A stretch of DNA of 20,491 nucleotides from an uncultured Ruminococcus sp. (GCA_900752785.1 CAADWP010000071.1:1-20491); one strand, 5' to 3'. Shown: positions 1 to 8,936, counted from the first letter of the stretch. Numbers and translations are program-made. The notes: generated by a model not told the origin, from the letters alone.

Positions 1-947
1 CCTACGCAGCCGAATTCTCCATCGTTATTGGCAGGAAAATATACGAGTTTATGCATAAATCTCTGGCGGAAACGCTCAAGCTGAGTAAGTCTCGGATTAC
101 CGTGAGCCATTTTCGTGAAATCAGAGTACATGCAGGAATCCCAACAGCGAAAACGTTTTATACCGTTTCCGGTATTGAAATCCTTTATGTCGTAGCACTG
201 ACAGGTCGGACACACGAAAGTACAAGTTCCGCAGCCGATGCAACTCTCAGAAAGCTCTGCCCATTTATCTGAATTGAAATATTCGTTGAGCCTGTCGCCG
301 CCGAAAGCTTCTGTTGAAAGGTTTGCAAGAGGCAGCCTTTTAAGTACGTTTCTGGTGTTCTCCTGAACTTCCATCAGCTTTGAAGCGTCGCCTTCTTCAA
401 GAAGATCTCCGATCATTGCCATGAACGCCTCGCCCTTTTCGGTATTTGCAAGGAAGAAATACCCATCGCCGTCAGGAAAAAACGTAACGTCTCCGCCGGG
501 CATCGTCGGATCTATTCCAAAAGCCGTGCAGAAGCAGGTCTCAGAAGGACGAGTACAAGCCATTGCAACTACAGTTCCGTGATCACGGCGATTTTTATAG
601 AAGCTGTCAACAGGATCGCTGAGATAAACCTTGTCAAGAATAGAAAAGCTTCTTACATCGCAGCCCTTAACCCCGAATATAACGAAATCCTCACATTCCT
701 CGCGAATATCGTTTACCTCGATAGTTTTACCTTCCGTCTTAAATTCAACAAGATTTTCCGTTTGAGGAAAGAAGAAATCCTTTGCGCTGCGCACAGTATT
801 GAGCGCATTGCTCATTGTCATTCCGCTTTCATATTGTTTGTATTCAGAAGCTCCGTCCTCACGGTCAACAGGTATATAAAGCTTCTGTTTTTCTGAAATT
901 TTATCGAAAACCTTGCCTAATTCCGAAGCCGATATCCTCTTGAACAT
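1..947 (-). CDS. flxB: FlxB-like 4Fe-4S dicluster electron-transfer subunit (3' end outside window)
   Basis: The minus strand is open from an ATG at 947 to the window edge, giving 315 residues without a stop. It resembles the 4Fe-4S dicluster (hydrogenase/sulfite-reductase beta-like) family. The first ferredoxin motif CIGCGTCTFVCP lies at residues 236-247. A second begins at Cys314 (CV, with the next codon starting GG) and is cut by the edge. The ATG overlaps the upstream stop in TAATG and is preceded by AGGGGAG inside the upstream gene, so translation is probably coupled. By position after hdrBCA-flxD-flxC it should be FlxB of the FlxABCD-HdrABC complex, passing electrons between an NADH-oxidising FlxA (expected just off the left edge) and FlxD/HdrA. 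The family call is firm; the letter B rather than C rests on gene order and family resemblance. Confidence 0.8.
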   Translation of the reverse strand, partial: MFKRISASELGKVFDKISEKQKLYIPVDREDGASEYKQYESGMTMSNALNTVRSAKDFFFPQTENLVEFKTEGKTIEVNDIREECEDFVIFGVKGCDVRSFSILDKVYLSDPVDSFYKNRRDHGTVVAMACTRPSETCFCTAFGIDPTMPGGDVTFFPDGDGYFFLANTEKGEAFMAMIGDLLEEGDASKLMEVQENTRNVLKRLPLANLSTEAFGGDRLNEYFNSDKWAELSESCIGCGTCTFVCPTCQCYDIKDFNTGNGIKRFRCWDSCMYSDFTKMAHGNPRLTQLERFRQRFMHKLVYFPANNDGEFGCV

Positions 948-1918
948 TATTCAACTCCCCTTTCGTGAACGACAGAAGATTCGCAATCGTCCATTGTATA
1001 GTCATTGAGCGGAGCTTTTGAAACAGTATCCGCACCTGCCTGATATTCACCGTAAAGCTCGTTTATATCCTTAATAAATTTTCTGTTAAGAAGATGAAGC
1101 GGTATATTCTGCGGGCAGACTCTCGAGCATTCTCCGCAGTCGGTACAGCGTCCGGCAACATGGAACGCACGGATGATGTGGAACATATTCTCCTCAAAGC
1201 TGTCAGAAGCCGCTTTGTTTTCAACGCCCGAATCAGGATTGTCAAACACGCACTTTTCACAAGTACAGGCAGGACATACATTTCGACAAGCATTACAGCG
1301 AATGCACTTTGAAAGCTGATCTCTCCAGAAATCATAACGCTCCTGAGCCGTCATATTCTCAAGCTTCTCCACCATATCAAATCTGTTTGAATCGAGAATA
1401 TCGCCTTCTTCACCCATAAGCTCGTCATATGTGACGTGCTTTTTGCTCTTGCATGACGCGCACTTATCGCTGATCGCCTCGTAAAACGGCATTGTTTCAG
1501 TACCGTAAAGCGTTTCTATTTTCAGTGTATAATTTTCATTTTTAACGCTGAGAATGCCTGTGATATTCTTAGCCTTGATCTTTTCGATGTCAAGCTTCGG
1601 ACCTCCGGGAATTCCAACAACATAAATGTTTTCTCGGATTATTCTGTGCTCCTTTTCGAGCTGATTCAGACTATATGTATCGCAGGGCTTCAGGAAGGCA
1701 AGGATCCTGCCTTCCTTTCTGCTTTCCTTGATAAGATATTTTGAGACATTTGCGGCAGTAAAATCGTCATACACAAAATCGCGGTCTATCTCATCGGCTG
1801 TTTCAAATACCGCAGGCGTTATATCATAAGCAAATTCGCCCTTTTTCCAACCGATCACACGGGTCACGGTTCCGTCGGAAAGCAGCTGTTTAGCTTTTTC
1901 TTTTATTGCTTCCTGCAT
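947..1918 (-). CDS. flxC: FlxC-like iron-sulfur electron-transfer subunit
   Basis: This is a 323-residue soluble cytoplasmic protein. A CASC pair sits at residues 153-156. Two ferredoxin-type motifs follow: a cysteine-rich stretch from Cys205 (CIRCNACRNVCPACTC) and CTDCGECSRVCP at 258-269. This layout fits the iron-sulfur subunits that connect an NAD(P)H-oxidising flavoprotein to heterodisulfide reductase. The ATG at 1918 lies inside the end of flxD (16-nt overlap) and has GGAGG about 7 nt upstream. Its stop overlaps the flxB start. The tight overlaps imply equal production of the subunits. It could also be annotated as an FdhB/FrhB-like 4Fe-4S protein. The Flx assignment comes from the complete neighbourhood hdrBCA-flxDCB. 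Confidence 0.8.
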   Translation of the reverse strand: MQEAIKEKAKQLLSDGTVTRVIGWKKGEFAYDITPAVFETADEIDRDFVYDDFTAANVSKYLIKESRKEGRILAFLKPCDTYSLNQLEKEHRIIRENIYVVGIPGGPKLDIEKIKAKNITGILSVKNENYTLKIETLYGTETMPFYEAISDKCASCKSKKHVTYDELMGEEGDILDSNRFDMVEKLENMTAQERYDFWRDQLSKCIRCNACRNVCPACTCEKCVFDNPDSGVENKAASDSFEENMFHIIRAFHVAGRCTDCGECSRVCPQNIPLHLLNRKFIKDINELYGEYQAGADTVSKAPLNDYTMDDCESSVVHERGVE

Positions 1919-2349
1919 CGTAAATCCTCCAATCTGCGGTTAGGTCCGAGCTTGCGCACCGTTTCGGTGAACTCGTTCATGGTTGCGGCAAACTTTGCTC
2001 CCTCCGCAGCCGATACCCATTCGACCCTTGTGCGTCCACGCTCTATACCGAGAAAATCAAGCATACTGAAAAGCAGCGTCATTCTGCGACGTGTAAAATA
2101 ATTTCCGGATGTGTAATGGCAGTCGCCGGGATGACATCCGCATAAAATCACTCCGTCAGCGCCTCTTTGAAATGCCCTGAGAATAAACATAGGATTCACA
2201 CGGCATGAACAAGGAACTCGAATTATTTTTACATTAGTCGGATAATTAAGTCTGTTTGTTCCGGAAAGATCTGCACCTGCATATGAACACCAGTTGCAGC
2301 AGAAAGCCACGATAAGCGGCTGAAAATCTTTATTATCATTTACTTGCAT
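1903..2349 (-). CDS. flxD: FlxD/MvhD-like hydrogenase-iron-sulfur subunit
   Basis: This 148-residue protein belongs to the MvhD/FlxD family, which carries a [2Fe-2S] cluster and hands electrons to HdrA. Clustered cysteines are visible at residues 17, 18, 21, 47, 49, 70, 72 and 77 (segments CCNWC, PCSC and CGCHPGDC), the pattern typical of the family. There is no fused HdrA or methylenetetrahydrofolate-reductase domain. The ATG at 2349 overlaps the last 10 nt of hdrA and has GGAGGT about 9 nt upstream within hdrA. Its 3' end overlaps flxC. No hydrogenase large or small subunit is present in the window, so electrons more likely come from NADH through FlxABC than from H2; that is inference. Confidence 0.9.
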   Translation of the reverse strand: MQVNDNKDFQPLIVAFCCNWCSYAGADLSGTNRLNYPTNVKIIRVPCSCRVNPMFILRAFQRGADGVILCGCHPGDCHYTSGNYFTRRRMTLLFSMLDFLGIERGRTRVEWVSAAEGAKFAATMNEFTETVRKLGPNRRLEDLRCRKQ

Positions 2350-4331
2350 ATTGCGTCTACCTCCGCCATGATCTGACTGTTAGAAAATCCGTTCAGATCC
2401 ATTGCTCCTGACGGACAAGCTACCGTGCATGCGCCGCAGCCCTGACATACGGCAGGATTAACGCTTGCGACACGACGGACAGCCGTCGTTCTGTCAGGCA
2501 TCCGAAATTCTTTATCCTGATAAGTAATTGCTCCGTAAGGACAAACCTTTTCACAAGACGAACAGCCGTTGCACATCATCTCGTCTGAGTGAGCAACACA
2601 TGGATTGCATGTAATACTGTTCTTGCACAGAAGTCCGATCGCCTTCGTGGCGGCAGCGCTTGCCTGAGCGACCGTTTCCGGAATATCCTTCGGTCCCTGA
2701 CAGGCTCCCGACAGGAAAATACCTGCCGTAGCGCTTTCAACGGGACGAAGCTTTGGATGCGCTTCCGTAAAGAAGTCGTTTGTATCCATTTGAGTCGTAA
2801 GCATTGTGGCAAGAGGCCGCGCGCTCTTATCAGGCTCTATTGCCGCCGCCAGAACGACCATGTCAGCATCAATATGGAGCTGCTCTCCTGCAAGAAGATC
2901 AGACGCCTGAACGTCTATTTTTCCGTTGTTTTTAGGAGTAACCTTTCCTACCATGCCTTTAATATAATGAACATTATACTGCTCGACCGCTCTGCGGTAA
3001 AATTCGTCGAAATTCTTTCCCGGAGCTCTTACGTCTATATAGAATACATAAACCTCCGTATCCGGGTATTTCTCGCGAATAAGCATCGCGTGCTTTGCCG
3101 TGTACATACAACAAATTTTTGAACAATAGGATTTACCCTTGCCGTCGTCGCATCTTGAACCTACGCACTGAACAAAAACTATCTTATGAGGATGAGTTTT
3201 ATCGGACGGACGAAGAAGCGTACCGCCGTTAGGACCCGCAGCGTTCATTAGCCTTTCAAGCTCAAGCGAGGTCACAACATCAGGGCACTGATTATATGCA
3301 AATTCGTCGTATTTATCAAGCTTTATCGGATTAAATCCGGTTGCGACCACAATAGCGCCATATTTTTCTTCAATAAATTTGTCTTGCTGCTTATAGTCAA
3401 TAGCTCCGACAGAGCATACCTTAGAACATACTCCGCACTTTCCGTTTTTCAGCATAAGGCAGTAATTCGGGTCGATCGAAGCAACCTTCGGCACAGCCTG
3501 AGCAAAAGGAATATAGATCGCAGTTCTGTTGTCAAGTCCCATATTAAATTCGTTGGGGACCTTCTTCATGGGGCATTTTTCCGTACAAAGACCGCAGCCC
3601 GTACATTTTGTCTCATCAACAAAACGAGCTTTTTTCTTTATTGTAACAGTAAAATTTCCCACAAATCCCTTTACGTCAAAAACTTCGCTGTAAGAATGAA
3701 TATGTATCTTTTCGTTCTGCGCGGCCTCAACCATTTTCGGAGTAAGGATGCAGGCGGCACAGTCCAGTGTGGGGAACGTCTTGTCGATCTGAGCCATTTT
3801 TCCGCCGATCGTAGGCTCTTTTTCTACAATATCAACGTCAAATCCCGCTTCTGCAATATCAAGAGCTGTCTGAATTCCGGCAATTCCTCCGCCGATCACA
3901 AGCGCTCTCTTTACAACAGGACTTTCTCCGGCAGTAAGCGGAGCATTGAGGTGAACCTTTGCAACAGCTGCTTTTCCCAAAATTATAGCCTTTTCTGTAG
4001 CCGTAGCAATATCCCTGTGTATCCATGAACATTGCTCACGTATATTTGCTATCTCTACGAGATATGGATTGAGCCCTGCCGCTGCTGCCGCCTTTCTAAA
4101 CGTGTTCTCGTGCATTCGCGGTGAACATGAGCAAACTACAACGCCGGATAGCTTATGCTCCTTAATTGCATCCTTGACAAGATTCTGTCCCGACTCCGAG
4201 CACATATACTGATAATCCTGCGAAATTACAACCCCCGGCTCATGACCAAGCGCTTCCGCAACAGCTTTTACGTCGACCGTAGCGGCTATATTTGTACCGC
4301 AGTGACAGACAAAAACACCGATTCTCTGCAT
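2340..4331 (-). CDS. hdrA: Heterodisulfide reductase subunit A, FAD/iron-sulfur (HdrA)
   Basis: This 663-residue flavoprotein is the core of Hdr complexes, where FAD is thought to split electron pairs between a disulfide branch (HdrBC) and a low-potential acceptor such as ferredoxin. Visible features are an N-terminal VFVCHCGTN motif, the FAD Rossmann motif GGGIAG at 147-152, and the family segment TLDCAACILTPKM near 188-200. Ferredoxin motifs follow at 243-253 (CTGCGLCTEKC) and 291-306 (ending CGVCSKVC). The cysteine cluster typical of HdrA lies at about 389-408 (QCVGSRC, then CSKICC). Two C-terminal clusters sit at 587-598 (CNGCSSCEKVCP) and 629-640 (CQGCGACTVACP). The length is normal for bacterial HdrA and no selenocysteine codon is needed. 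AAGGAGAG precedes the ATG, and the gap to hdrC is 14 nt. Confidence 0.96.
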   Translation of the reverse strand: MQRIGVFVCHCGTNIAATVDVKAVAEALGHEPGVVISQDYQYMCSESGQNLVKDAIKEHKLSGVVVCSCSPRMHENTFRKAAAAAGLNPYLVEIANIREQCSWIHRDIATATEKAIILGKAAVAKVHLNAPLTAGESPVVKRALVIGGGIAGIQTALDIAEAGFDVDIVEKEPTIGGKMAQIDKTFPTLDCAACILTPKMVEAAQNEKIHIHSYSEVFDVKGFVGNFTVTIKKKARFVDETKCTGCGLCTEKCPMKKVPNEFNMGLDNRTAIYIPFAQAVPKVASIDPNYCLMLKNGKCGVCSKVCSVGAIDYKQQDKFIEEKYGAIVVATGFNPIKLDKYDEFAYNQCPDVVTSLELERLMNAAGPNGGTLLRPSDKTHPHKIVFVQCVGSRCDDGKGKSYCSKICCMYTAKHAMLIREKYPDTEVYVFYIDVRAPGKNFDEFYRRAVEQYNVHYIKGMVGKVTPKNNGKIDVQASDLLAGEQLHIDADMVVLAAAIEPDKSARPLATMLTTQMDTNDFFTEAHPKLRPVESATAGIFLSGACQGPKDIPETVAQASAAATKAIGLLCKNSITCNPCVAHSDEMMCNGCSSCEKVCPYGAITYQDKEFRMPDRTTAVRRVASVNPAVCQGCGACTVACPSGAMDLNGFSNSQIMAEVDAICK

Positions 4332-4345
4332 AGTACAGTCTCTCC

Positions 4346-4729
4346 TTACTTTGTATATTTTCTGAATGCCGTAACGATAGCCTGCTGTGGGAGATCATCG
4401 TCAAGCATTTCGGGAATGCTGTCAGGAATAAGATGATTATTTCCCTGTTTTCTTACGGCTGCAAGACGAACAGCCTCAACAACCTTTGCCGGTTCAACAT
4501 TTCTGGGACATCTGTCCACACAGGCAAAACAGGTTAGACATTTATAAATTGAATCTGACTTCATCAACGTCTCAATATCGCCTTTTTCCACCATATATAC
4601 AAACTGGTGAGGATGATATTCCATTTCGTCATATGACGGACAGGTTGCCGAGCATTTTCCACAGCGCATACATTTCAAAACGTTTACTCCGCTTGTAAGC
4701 AGGACCTGTTCCTGAAGATAATTATTCAT
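4346..4729 (-). CDS. hdrC: Heterodisulfide reductase subunit C (HdrC)
   Basis: This 127-residue ferredoxin-like subunit has two [4Fe-4S] motifs: Cys20/23/26/30 (CMRCGKCSATCP) and Cys64/67/70/74 (CLTCFACVDRCP). In Hdr complexes HdrC carries electrons from HdrA to the catalytic subunit HdrB. It is short for HdrC but holds the full cluster-binding core. The start codon overlaps the hdrB stop (ATGAATAA, 8 nt) and has AAAGGAGG a few nt upstream, so hdrB and hdrC are translationally coupled. It lacks membrane segments, so it belongs to the soluble HdrABC class and not the membrane-bound HdrDE class. Confidence 0.93.
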   Translation of the reverse strand: MNNYLQEQVLLTSGVNVLKCMRCGKCSATCPSYDEMEYHPHQFVYMVEKGDIETLMKSDSIYKCLTCFACVDRCPRNVEPAKVVEAVRLAAVRKQGNNHLIPDSIPEMLDDDLPQQAIVTAFRKYTK

Positions 4730-5525
4730 TTTCTGCCTCCTTTAATCCAAGGGCTTCTGCAAGAAGCTCGGTAAAATAGCGTACAGGAAGCTCGGAGCCG
4801 GAATTTTTCTTAAGATTATACATACAAAGCGGACACGCGGTAACGATCATTTCCGCACCGTTTTCCTCAGCACAGCTCATAACCGCGCCGCTTCTCTTAG
4901 CTGCCTGAGTTTTATCCTCAAGGGTTATATATCCGCCGCAGCACTCATTCCTCTGAGCATATATAACGGGAGTTCCGCCTATAGCCTTGATAAAATCCTC
5001 CATTATCGTGGGATTCTCAGGGTCGTCCATAGCCATAGCCTTTGAAGGACGAAGAAGCAGACATCCGTAATATGCGGCAATCTTCCTGCCGTTAAAAGGA
5101 TTTACAACCTTCTCGGCAAGCTTATCGAAGCCTATTACATCTCTTAACATTTCAAGATAGTGATAAACCGTAGTCTCTCCGTTATATGGATTTTCCAAGC
5201 CTAAATAGCTATTGACCTTCGTTCTCATTGCTTCGTTACGGGAAATATCGAAATTTGTCTGTTTTATCACGTTATGGCAAGCTGAACAGACGGTGATAAG
5301 CGGTCTGCCAAGCTCTTTTGCAGCATTAAGCGTTCTTACAGCGGAAAGCTTTGTTGCAGCTTCGTTTACAGCTGTTGTATATGCGCCTCCGCAGCACTGC
5401 CATTCTTCCGGCTCGACAAGCTCAATTCCGAGAGCCTTGGCAGAGGCTCTTGCATAGGCGTCAAGATCCTTAGCCTTTGTCCTCAGAGTACAGCCGGGAT
5501 AATATGTAAATGTTTCCATAAACAA
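4722..5525 (-). CDS. hdrB: Heterodisulfide reductase subunit B (HdrB), two CCG domains
   Basis: HdrB is the catalytic subunit that reduces a disulfide using two non-cubane [4Fe-4S] clusters. Both cysteine-rich (CCG) domains are complete: Cys12, Cys44-Cys45, Cys80 and Cys83, then Cys155, Cys195-Cys196, Cys231 and Cys234. A TTG at 5525 is used as the start because AGAGAGAGG lies 7 nt upstream of it; the ATG two codons later (5519) would have a 13-nt spacing. Either is possible. It opens the hdrBCA-flxDCB run, 134 nt after fumC. The physiological disulfide is not evident: methanogen-type CoM-S-S-CoB is not expected here, and related bacterial complexes are thought to use DsrC-like or other thiols. 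Confidence 0.93.
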   Translation of the reverse strand: MFMETFTYYPGCTLRTKAKDLDAYARASAKALGIELVEPEEWQCCGGAYTTAVNEAATKLSAVRTLNAAKELGRPLITVCSACHNVIKQTNFDISRNEAMRTKVNSYLGLENPYNGETTVYHYLEMLRDVIGFDKLAEKVVNPFNGRKIAAYYGCLLLRPSKAMAMDDPENPTIMEDFIKAIGGTPVIYAQRNECCGGYITLEDKTQAAKRSGAVMSCAEENGAEMIVTACPLCMYNLKKNSGSELPVRYFTELLAEALGLKEAENE

Positions 5526-5570
5526 AACGATTCCTCTCTCTCAAAATAGAGCTAATTTTATGATAATCGC

Positions 5571-5592
5571 CTGCCATACTGTTCTATGGCAG
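5571..5592. other. Perfect 8-bp inverted repeat between fumC and hdrB
   Basis: CTGCCATA and TATGGCAG are separated by 6 nt, giving a stable hairpin in the 134-nt fumC-hdrB gap. No U-run follows on the minus strand, so it is not a typical terminator. It could be an operator, an RNA processing or stability hairpin, or an attenuation element that changes the ratio of TCA enzymes to Hdr/Flx. I see no convincing sigma-A promoter and only a Rex-like half-site (GTGTTAA on the minus strand) in this gap. Confidence 0.4.
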
Positions 5593-5659
5593 AAATTTTA
5601 ACACACTAAACGGCACACTATACCGAAACGTGTATTCTCGATGTGAACACGCTCTATGC

Positions 5660-7036
5660 TCACACCATTTGTTCAGGATGAAATACCTCGTCAAACTTTT
5701 CTTCTGTCAGAAAACCAAGCTCGATACAGGCTTCCTTTAGGGAAATATTATCCTTATAAGCTTTTTTTGCTGTTTTAGCAGCATTCTCGTATCCAATATA
5801 CGGATTAAGCGCAGTAACAAGCATAAGTGAATTGTGGAGATTATGGTGCATTTTCTCCTTATTTGCCTTGATTCCGACAGCACAGTTCTTATTGAAAGAT
5901 ATGATAGATTCAGAAAGAAGGCGCGCGGACTGGAGGAAATTATAAGCGCACACGGGCATAAACACATTAAGCTCAAAATTTCCCTGCGAAGCCGCCATTC
6001 CTACGGCAACATCATTTCCCATTACCTGAACTGCAACCATTGTGACCTGCTCACACTGAGTTGGATTTACCTTTCCGGGCATTATCGAAGACCCCGGTTC
6101 GTTCTCGGGAATAAATATTTCTCCAAGGCCGTCTCTCGGACCGGAAGCAAGCCACCTTACGTCGTTTGCGATCTTCATCATATCGGCTGCCAAAGCTTTA
6201 AGAGCGCCGTGAGCAAATACAATTTCATCCTTTGATGTAAGGGAATGGAATTTGTTAGGAGCCGTTATGAATTTTTTCCCGGTCAGTTCGCTTATAGCCT
6301 CCGCCGATTTTTCAGCGAATCCGGCAGGCGCATTAAGTCCCGTACCAACAGCAGTTCCGCCCAGCGCAAGCTCTTTAAGCTCCTCGCAAGAGGAAAGGAT
6401 CATTTTTCTGTCTTTTTCAAGCGAAGCTCTCCAGCCGCTTATCTCCTGAGAAAATTTAATGGGAGTAGCATCCTGAAGATGAGTTCTTCCGCTTTTGACG
6501 ATACCCTCGTTTTCGTTTTCAAGTCTTTTAAACGTTTCGATAAGCGTATCGACCGCGGGGATCACCTTGTCTTCAAGAGCAATCACGGCAGCAATGTGCA
6601 TAGCTGTCGGGAATGTATCGTTGGAGGACTGACTCATGTTTATATCGTCGTTTGGATGAAGCAGTTTAGTTCCTGCTATCTCGTTTCCTCTGTTGGCAAT
6701 GACCTCGTTTGCGTTCATATTTGACTGAGTACCGCTTCCTGTCTGCCATACAACGAGCGGAAAATGTTCGTTAAGAGAACCGCTTATCACTTCATCACAA
6801 GCTTGAGAAATCGCTGCAAGCTTTTCATCCGTCATTTTTTCGGATTTAAGCGCATGGTTAGCCAATGCAGCCGCTTTTTTAAGAATTCCGAAAGCATGAG
6901 TGATCTCCCTCGGCATTGTCTCAATACCTACGCCGATAAGAAAATTTTCATGACTGCGCTCTGTCTGAGCTGCCCAGTATTTGTCGGCAGGCACTTTGAC
7001 CTCTCCCATTGAATCATGTTCAATACGATATTCCAT
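5660..7036 (-). CDS. fumC: Class II fumarate hydratase (fumarase C)
   Basis: The enzyme reversibly hydrates fumarate to L-malate in the cytoplasm and needs no iron-sulfur cluster. At 458 residues it is the usual length for FumC. Visible motifs are GSGTQSNMNANEVI, SSNDTFPTAMH, GRTHLQDATPI and the superfamily signature GSSIMPGKVNPTQ. The frame is open further up to a TTG at 7051. That TTG immediately precedes GAGAGG, which is the ribosome binding site for the ATG at 7036 (spacing about 6 nt), so the shorter start is chosen. It follows rex by 21 nt, and the short upstream gaps suggest transcription from the acn promoter. In a fermenting anaerobe it probably works in the malate-to-fumarate (succinate) direction. 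Confidence 0.96.
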   Translation of the reverse strand: MEYRIEHDSMGEVKVPADKYWAAQTERSHENFLIGVGIETMPREITHAFGILKKAAALANHALKSEKMTDEKLAAISQACDEVISGSLNEHFPLVVWQTGSGTQSNMNANEVIANRGNEIAGTKLLHPNDDINMSQSSNDTFPTAMHIAAVIALEDKVIPAVDTLIETFKRLENENEGIVKSGRTHLQDATPIKFSQEISGWRASLEKDRKMILSSCEELKELALGGTAVGTGLNAPAGFAEKSAEAISELTGKKFITAPNKFHSLTSKDEIVFAHGALKALAADMMKIANDVRWLASGPRDGLGEIFIPENEPGSSIMPGKVNPTQCEQVTMVAVQVMGNDVAVGMAASQGNFELNVFMPVCAYNFLQSARLLSESIISFNKNCAVGIKANKEKMHHNLHNSLMLVTALNPYIGYENAAKTAKKAYKDNISLKEACIELGFLTEEKFDEVFHPEQMV

Positions 7037-7057
7037 TTTTATCCTCTCCAAAAAACA

Positions 7058-7693
7058 TTATTTATTAATTGAATTAAGTCTGTATGAAAGCGTTGTAAGA
7101 CTGTCTCCAAGGTGCACGTTTTCCACAGAAATTTCCTTGTATGAAGCGCGAAGGTCATAATGAGTGAAATTCCAGAACGCCTTTACTCCGCACTCTATTA
7201 ATCTGTCAGCCATTTCTCCGGCTGCATTAATGGGAACACACAAGATCGCCGCAGCCGGTTTATTCAAGGAGCAGAAATCCTCAAGCGTATCAATGCTTTG
7301 TACTGTAAGCTCTCCAAGCTTCGCACCAATAATATCGGGGTTTATATCAAACGCTCCGATAAGAGCAAACCCCTTGCTGGCAAAGTCAATATGAGCAGCA
7401 ATCGCTTTGCCGAGATTACCCGCGCCTATAAGTATCATTGGCGTAAGATTTTCAAGTCCCAATATCTTGCCGATCTCTCTGCGCAGATCGCTTACGTTGT
7501 AACCGTAACCCTGTTGTCCGAACTCTCCGAAGCAATTGAAATCCTGACGTATCTGCGACGCTGTAAGTCCCATTTTTTCGGACAGTTCTCTTGATGAAAT
7601 ACGTATATATCCACCGTTTTCAAGCTCTCCGAGAAATCTGTAATATCTTGGCAAGCGTCTTATTACAGAATCCGATATTGTGTTTTTTGACAT
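7058..7693 (-). CDS. rex: Redox-sensing transcriptional repressor Rex
   Basis: Rex is a homodimeric repressor that binds DNA when NADH/NAD+ is low and lets go when NADH binds. The 211 residues match the family length. An N-terminal winged helix-turn-helix (about residues 1-80; LSEKMGLTASQIRQDF, then GQQGYGYNV) precedes a Rossmann domain with the nucleotide motif GAGNLG at 90-95. AGAGG lies about 9 nt before the ATG. The gene sits between icd (31 nt) and fumC (21 nt). This is an unusually direct position among carbon-metabolism genes that may be its targets. A Rex-like operator at the acn promoter (11670-11687) suggests autoregulation through the whole operon. Confidence 0.96.
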   Translation of the reverse strand: MSKNTISDSVIRRLPRYYRFLGELENGGYIRISSRELSEKMGLTASQIRQDFNCFGEFGQQGYGYNVSDLRREIGKILGLENLTPMILIGAGNLGKAIAAHIDFASKGFALIGAFDINPDIIGAKLGELTVQSIDTLEDFCSLNKPAAAILCVPINAAGEMADRLIECGVKAFWNFTHYDLRASYKEISVENVHLGDSLTTLSYRLNSINK

Positions 7694-7724
7694 TATATCG
7701 CGCCTCTTTTCATATGCTGCGGAA

Positions 7725-8936
7725 TTACATTAATTTATCAAGTCTCACCTTGATCTCATCAAGGAACGTCTTTGAATCGACCTTTTTCTTATTATCAAGC
7801 TTTGAAATAAGATAGAGATCGCCTGTCATTACGCCTTCCTCGATCGTTTGAATTGTTGCCTGTTCAAGCTTATCAGCAAAAGCGCAAAGCTCGGGAGTAT
7901 CGTCAAGCTCTCCCCTCTTTCTGAGAGCACCGCTCCATGCAAATATCGTTGCAACAGAGTTTGTGGACGTCTCCTCGCCTTTAAGATATTTGTAATAATG
8001 ACGCTGAACAGTTCCGTGAGCCGCTTCATATTCGTAAATTCCGTCGGGAGAAACAAGAACCGACGTCATCATTGCAAGACTGCCGTAAGCCGTAGATACC
8101 ATATCGGACATAACGTCGCCGTCGTAATTCTTGCAAGCCCAGATGTATCCGCCGTTGGAACGGATAACTCTTGCGACCGCATCGTCAATGAGCGTGTAGA
8201 AGTACTCAATACCTGCCTGCTCATACTTCTCTTTATATTCATTCTCATATATCTCTGCAAAAATATCCTTAAAACGATGATCGTACTTCTTTGATATCGT
8301 ATCCTTTGAAGCGAACCATACGTCCTGCTTCAGATCAAGTCCATAGTTAAGACAAGCTCTTGCAAATCCGGCAATACTATCGTCAAGGTTATGAAGTCCC
8401 TGAATAATTCCGTCACATTTTCCGAAATCGTGAATAAGCTCACGAGTCTCGTTTCCGTCCTTATCGGTAACGACAAGCTCAGCCTTGCTGCCCTGCGATA
8501 CGCGCATTTCGGTATTTTTGTATACGTCGCCGTAAGCGTGACGCGCGATCGTTATAGGCTTTGTCCATGTTGGAATATACGGCTCTATACCCTTTACAAT
8601 GATCGGTGTACGGAATACCGTACCGTCAAGCGCTGCACGAATCGTGCCGTTGGGAGATTTCCACATCTGCGTAAGATTGTACTCGGGCATTCTTGCAGCA
8701 TTTGGAGTAATAGTAGCACATTTTACGGCTACACCGTATTTTTTTGTAGCCTCGGCAGAATCAATAGTCACCTGATCCTTTGTTTCCTCGCGGTGAGCAA
8801 GCCCAAGATCGTAATATTCCGTGTTAAGCTCTACATATGGTTCAAGAAGGGTCTCCTTGATCCAATGCCAGAGAATTCTTGTCATCTCATCTCCGTCCAT
8901 TTCGACAAGCGGAGTTTTCATAATTATTTTTGACAT
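7725..8936 (-). CDS. icd: NADP-dependent isocitrate dehydrogenase, eukaryote-like homodimeric type
   Basis: It oxidatively decarboxylates isocitrate to 2-oxoglutarate, yielding NADPH and carbon for glutamate synthesis. At 403 residues it belongs to the type II (IDH1-like) subfamily rather than the E. coli Icd type. The start region [20 protein letters not shown] and the segment [20 protein letters not shown] (from residue 307) are characteristic. Arg312 and His313 occupy the positions that bind the 2'-phosphate of NADP in IDH1, supporting NADP specificity. The frame is open upstream to about 9089, inside the preceding gene. The ATG at 8936 is chosen because AGAGGT lies about 8 nt before it and homology starts there. 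The gap to the PARG-like gene is 28 nt and to rex 31 nt. Confidence 0.96.
   Translation of the reverse strand: MSKIIMKTPLVEMDGDEMTRILWHWIKETLLEPYVELNTEYYDLGLAHREETKDQVTIDSAEATKKYGVAVKCATITPNAARMPEYNLTQMWKSPNGTIRAALDGTVFRTPIIVKGIEPYIPTWTKPITIARHAYGDVYKNTEMRVSQGSKAELVVTDKDGNETRELIHDFGKCDGIIQGLHNLDDSIAGFARACLNYGLDLKQDVWFASKDTISKKYDHRFKDIFAEIYENEYKEKYEQAGIEYFYTLIDDAVARVIRSNGGYIWACKNYDGDVMSDMVSTAYGSLAMMTSVLVSPDGIYEYEAAHGTVQRHYYKYLKGEETSTNSVATIFAWSGALRKRGELDDTPELCAFADKLEQATIQTIEEGVMTGDLYLISKLDNKKKVDSKTFLDEIKVRLDKLM

Noticed and set aside
3384..4028. A 214-codon open frame on the plus strand
   Set aside because: It is antisense to hdrA, whose protein has every expected motif. The plus-strand product is Ser/Arg/Cys-rich with no recognisable domain and no ribosome binding site. 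Similar plus-strand frames opposite acn, icd and fumC were dropped for the same reason.
5596..5606. Second Rex operator in the fumC-hdrB gap (GTGTTAA on the minus strand)
   Set aside because: Only one half-site fits; the other half (TCTGCCA against TTAACAA) does not.
5628..5652. CGTGT...ACACG inverted repeat after fumC as a terminator
   Set aside because: The stem is only 5 bp with a 13-nt loop and no U-run, too weak to call.
7037..7051. TTG start for fumC at 7051
   Set aside because: The TTG is immediately followed by GAGAGG, which is the ribosome binding site for the ATG at 7036.
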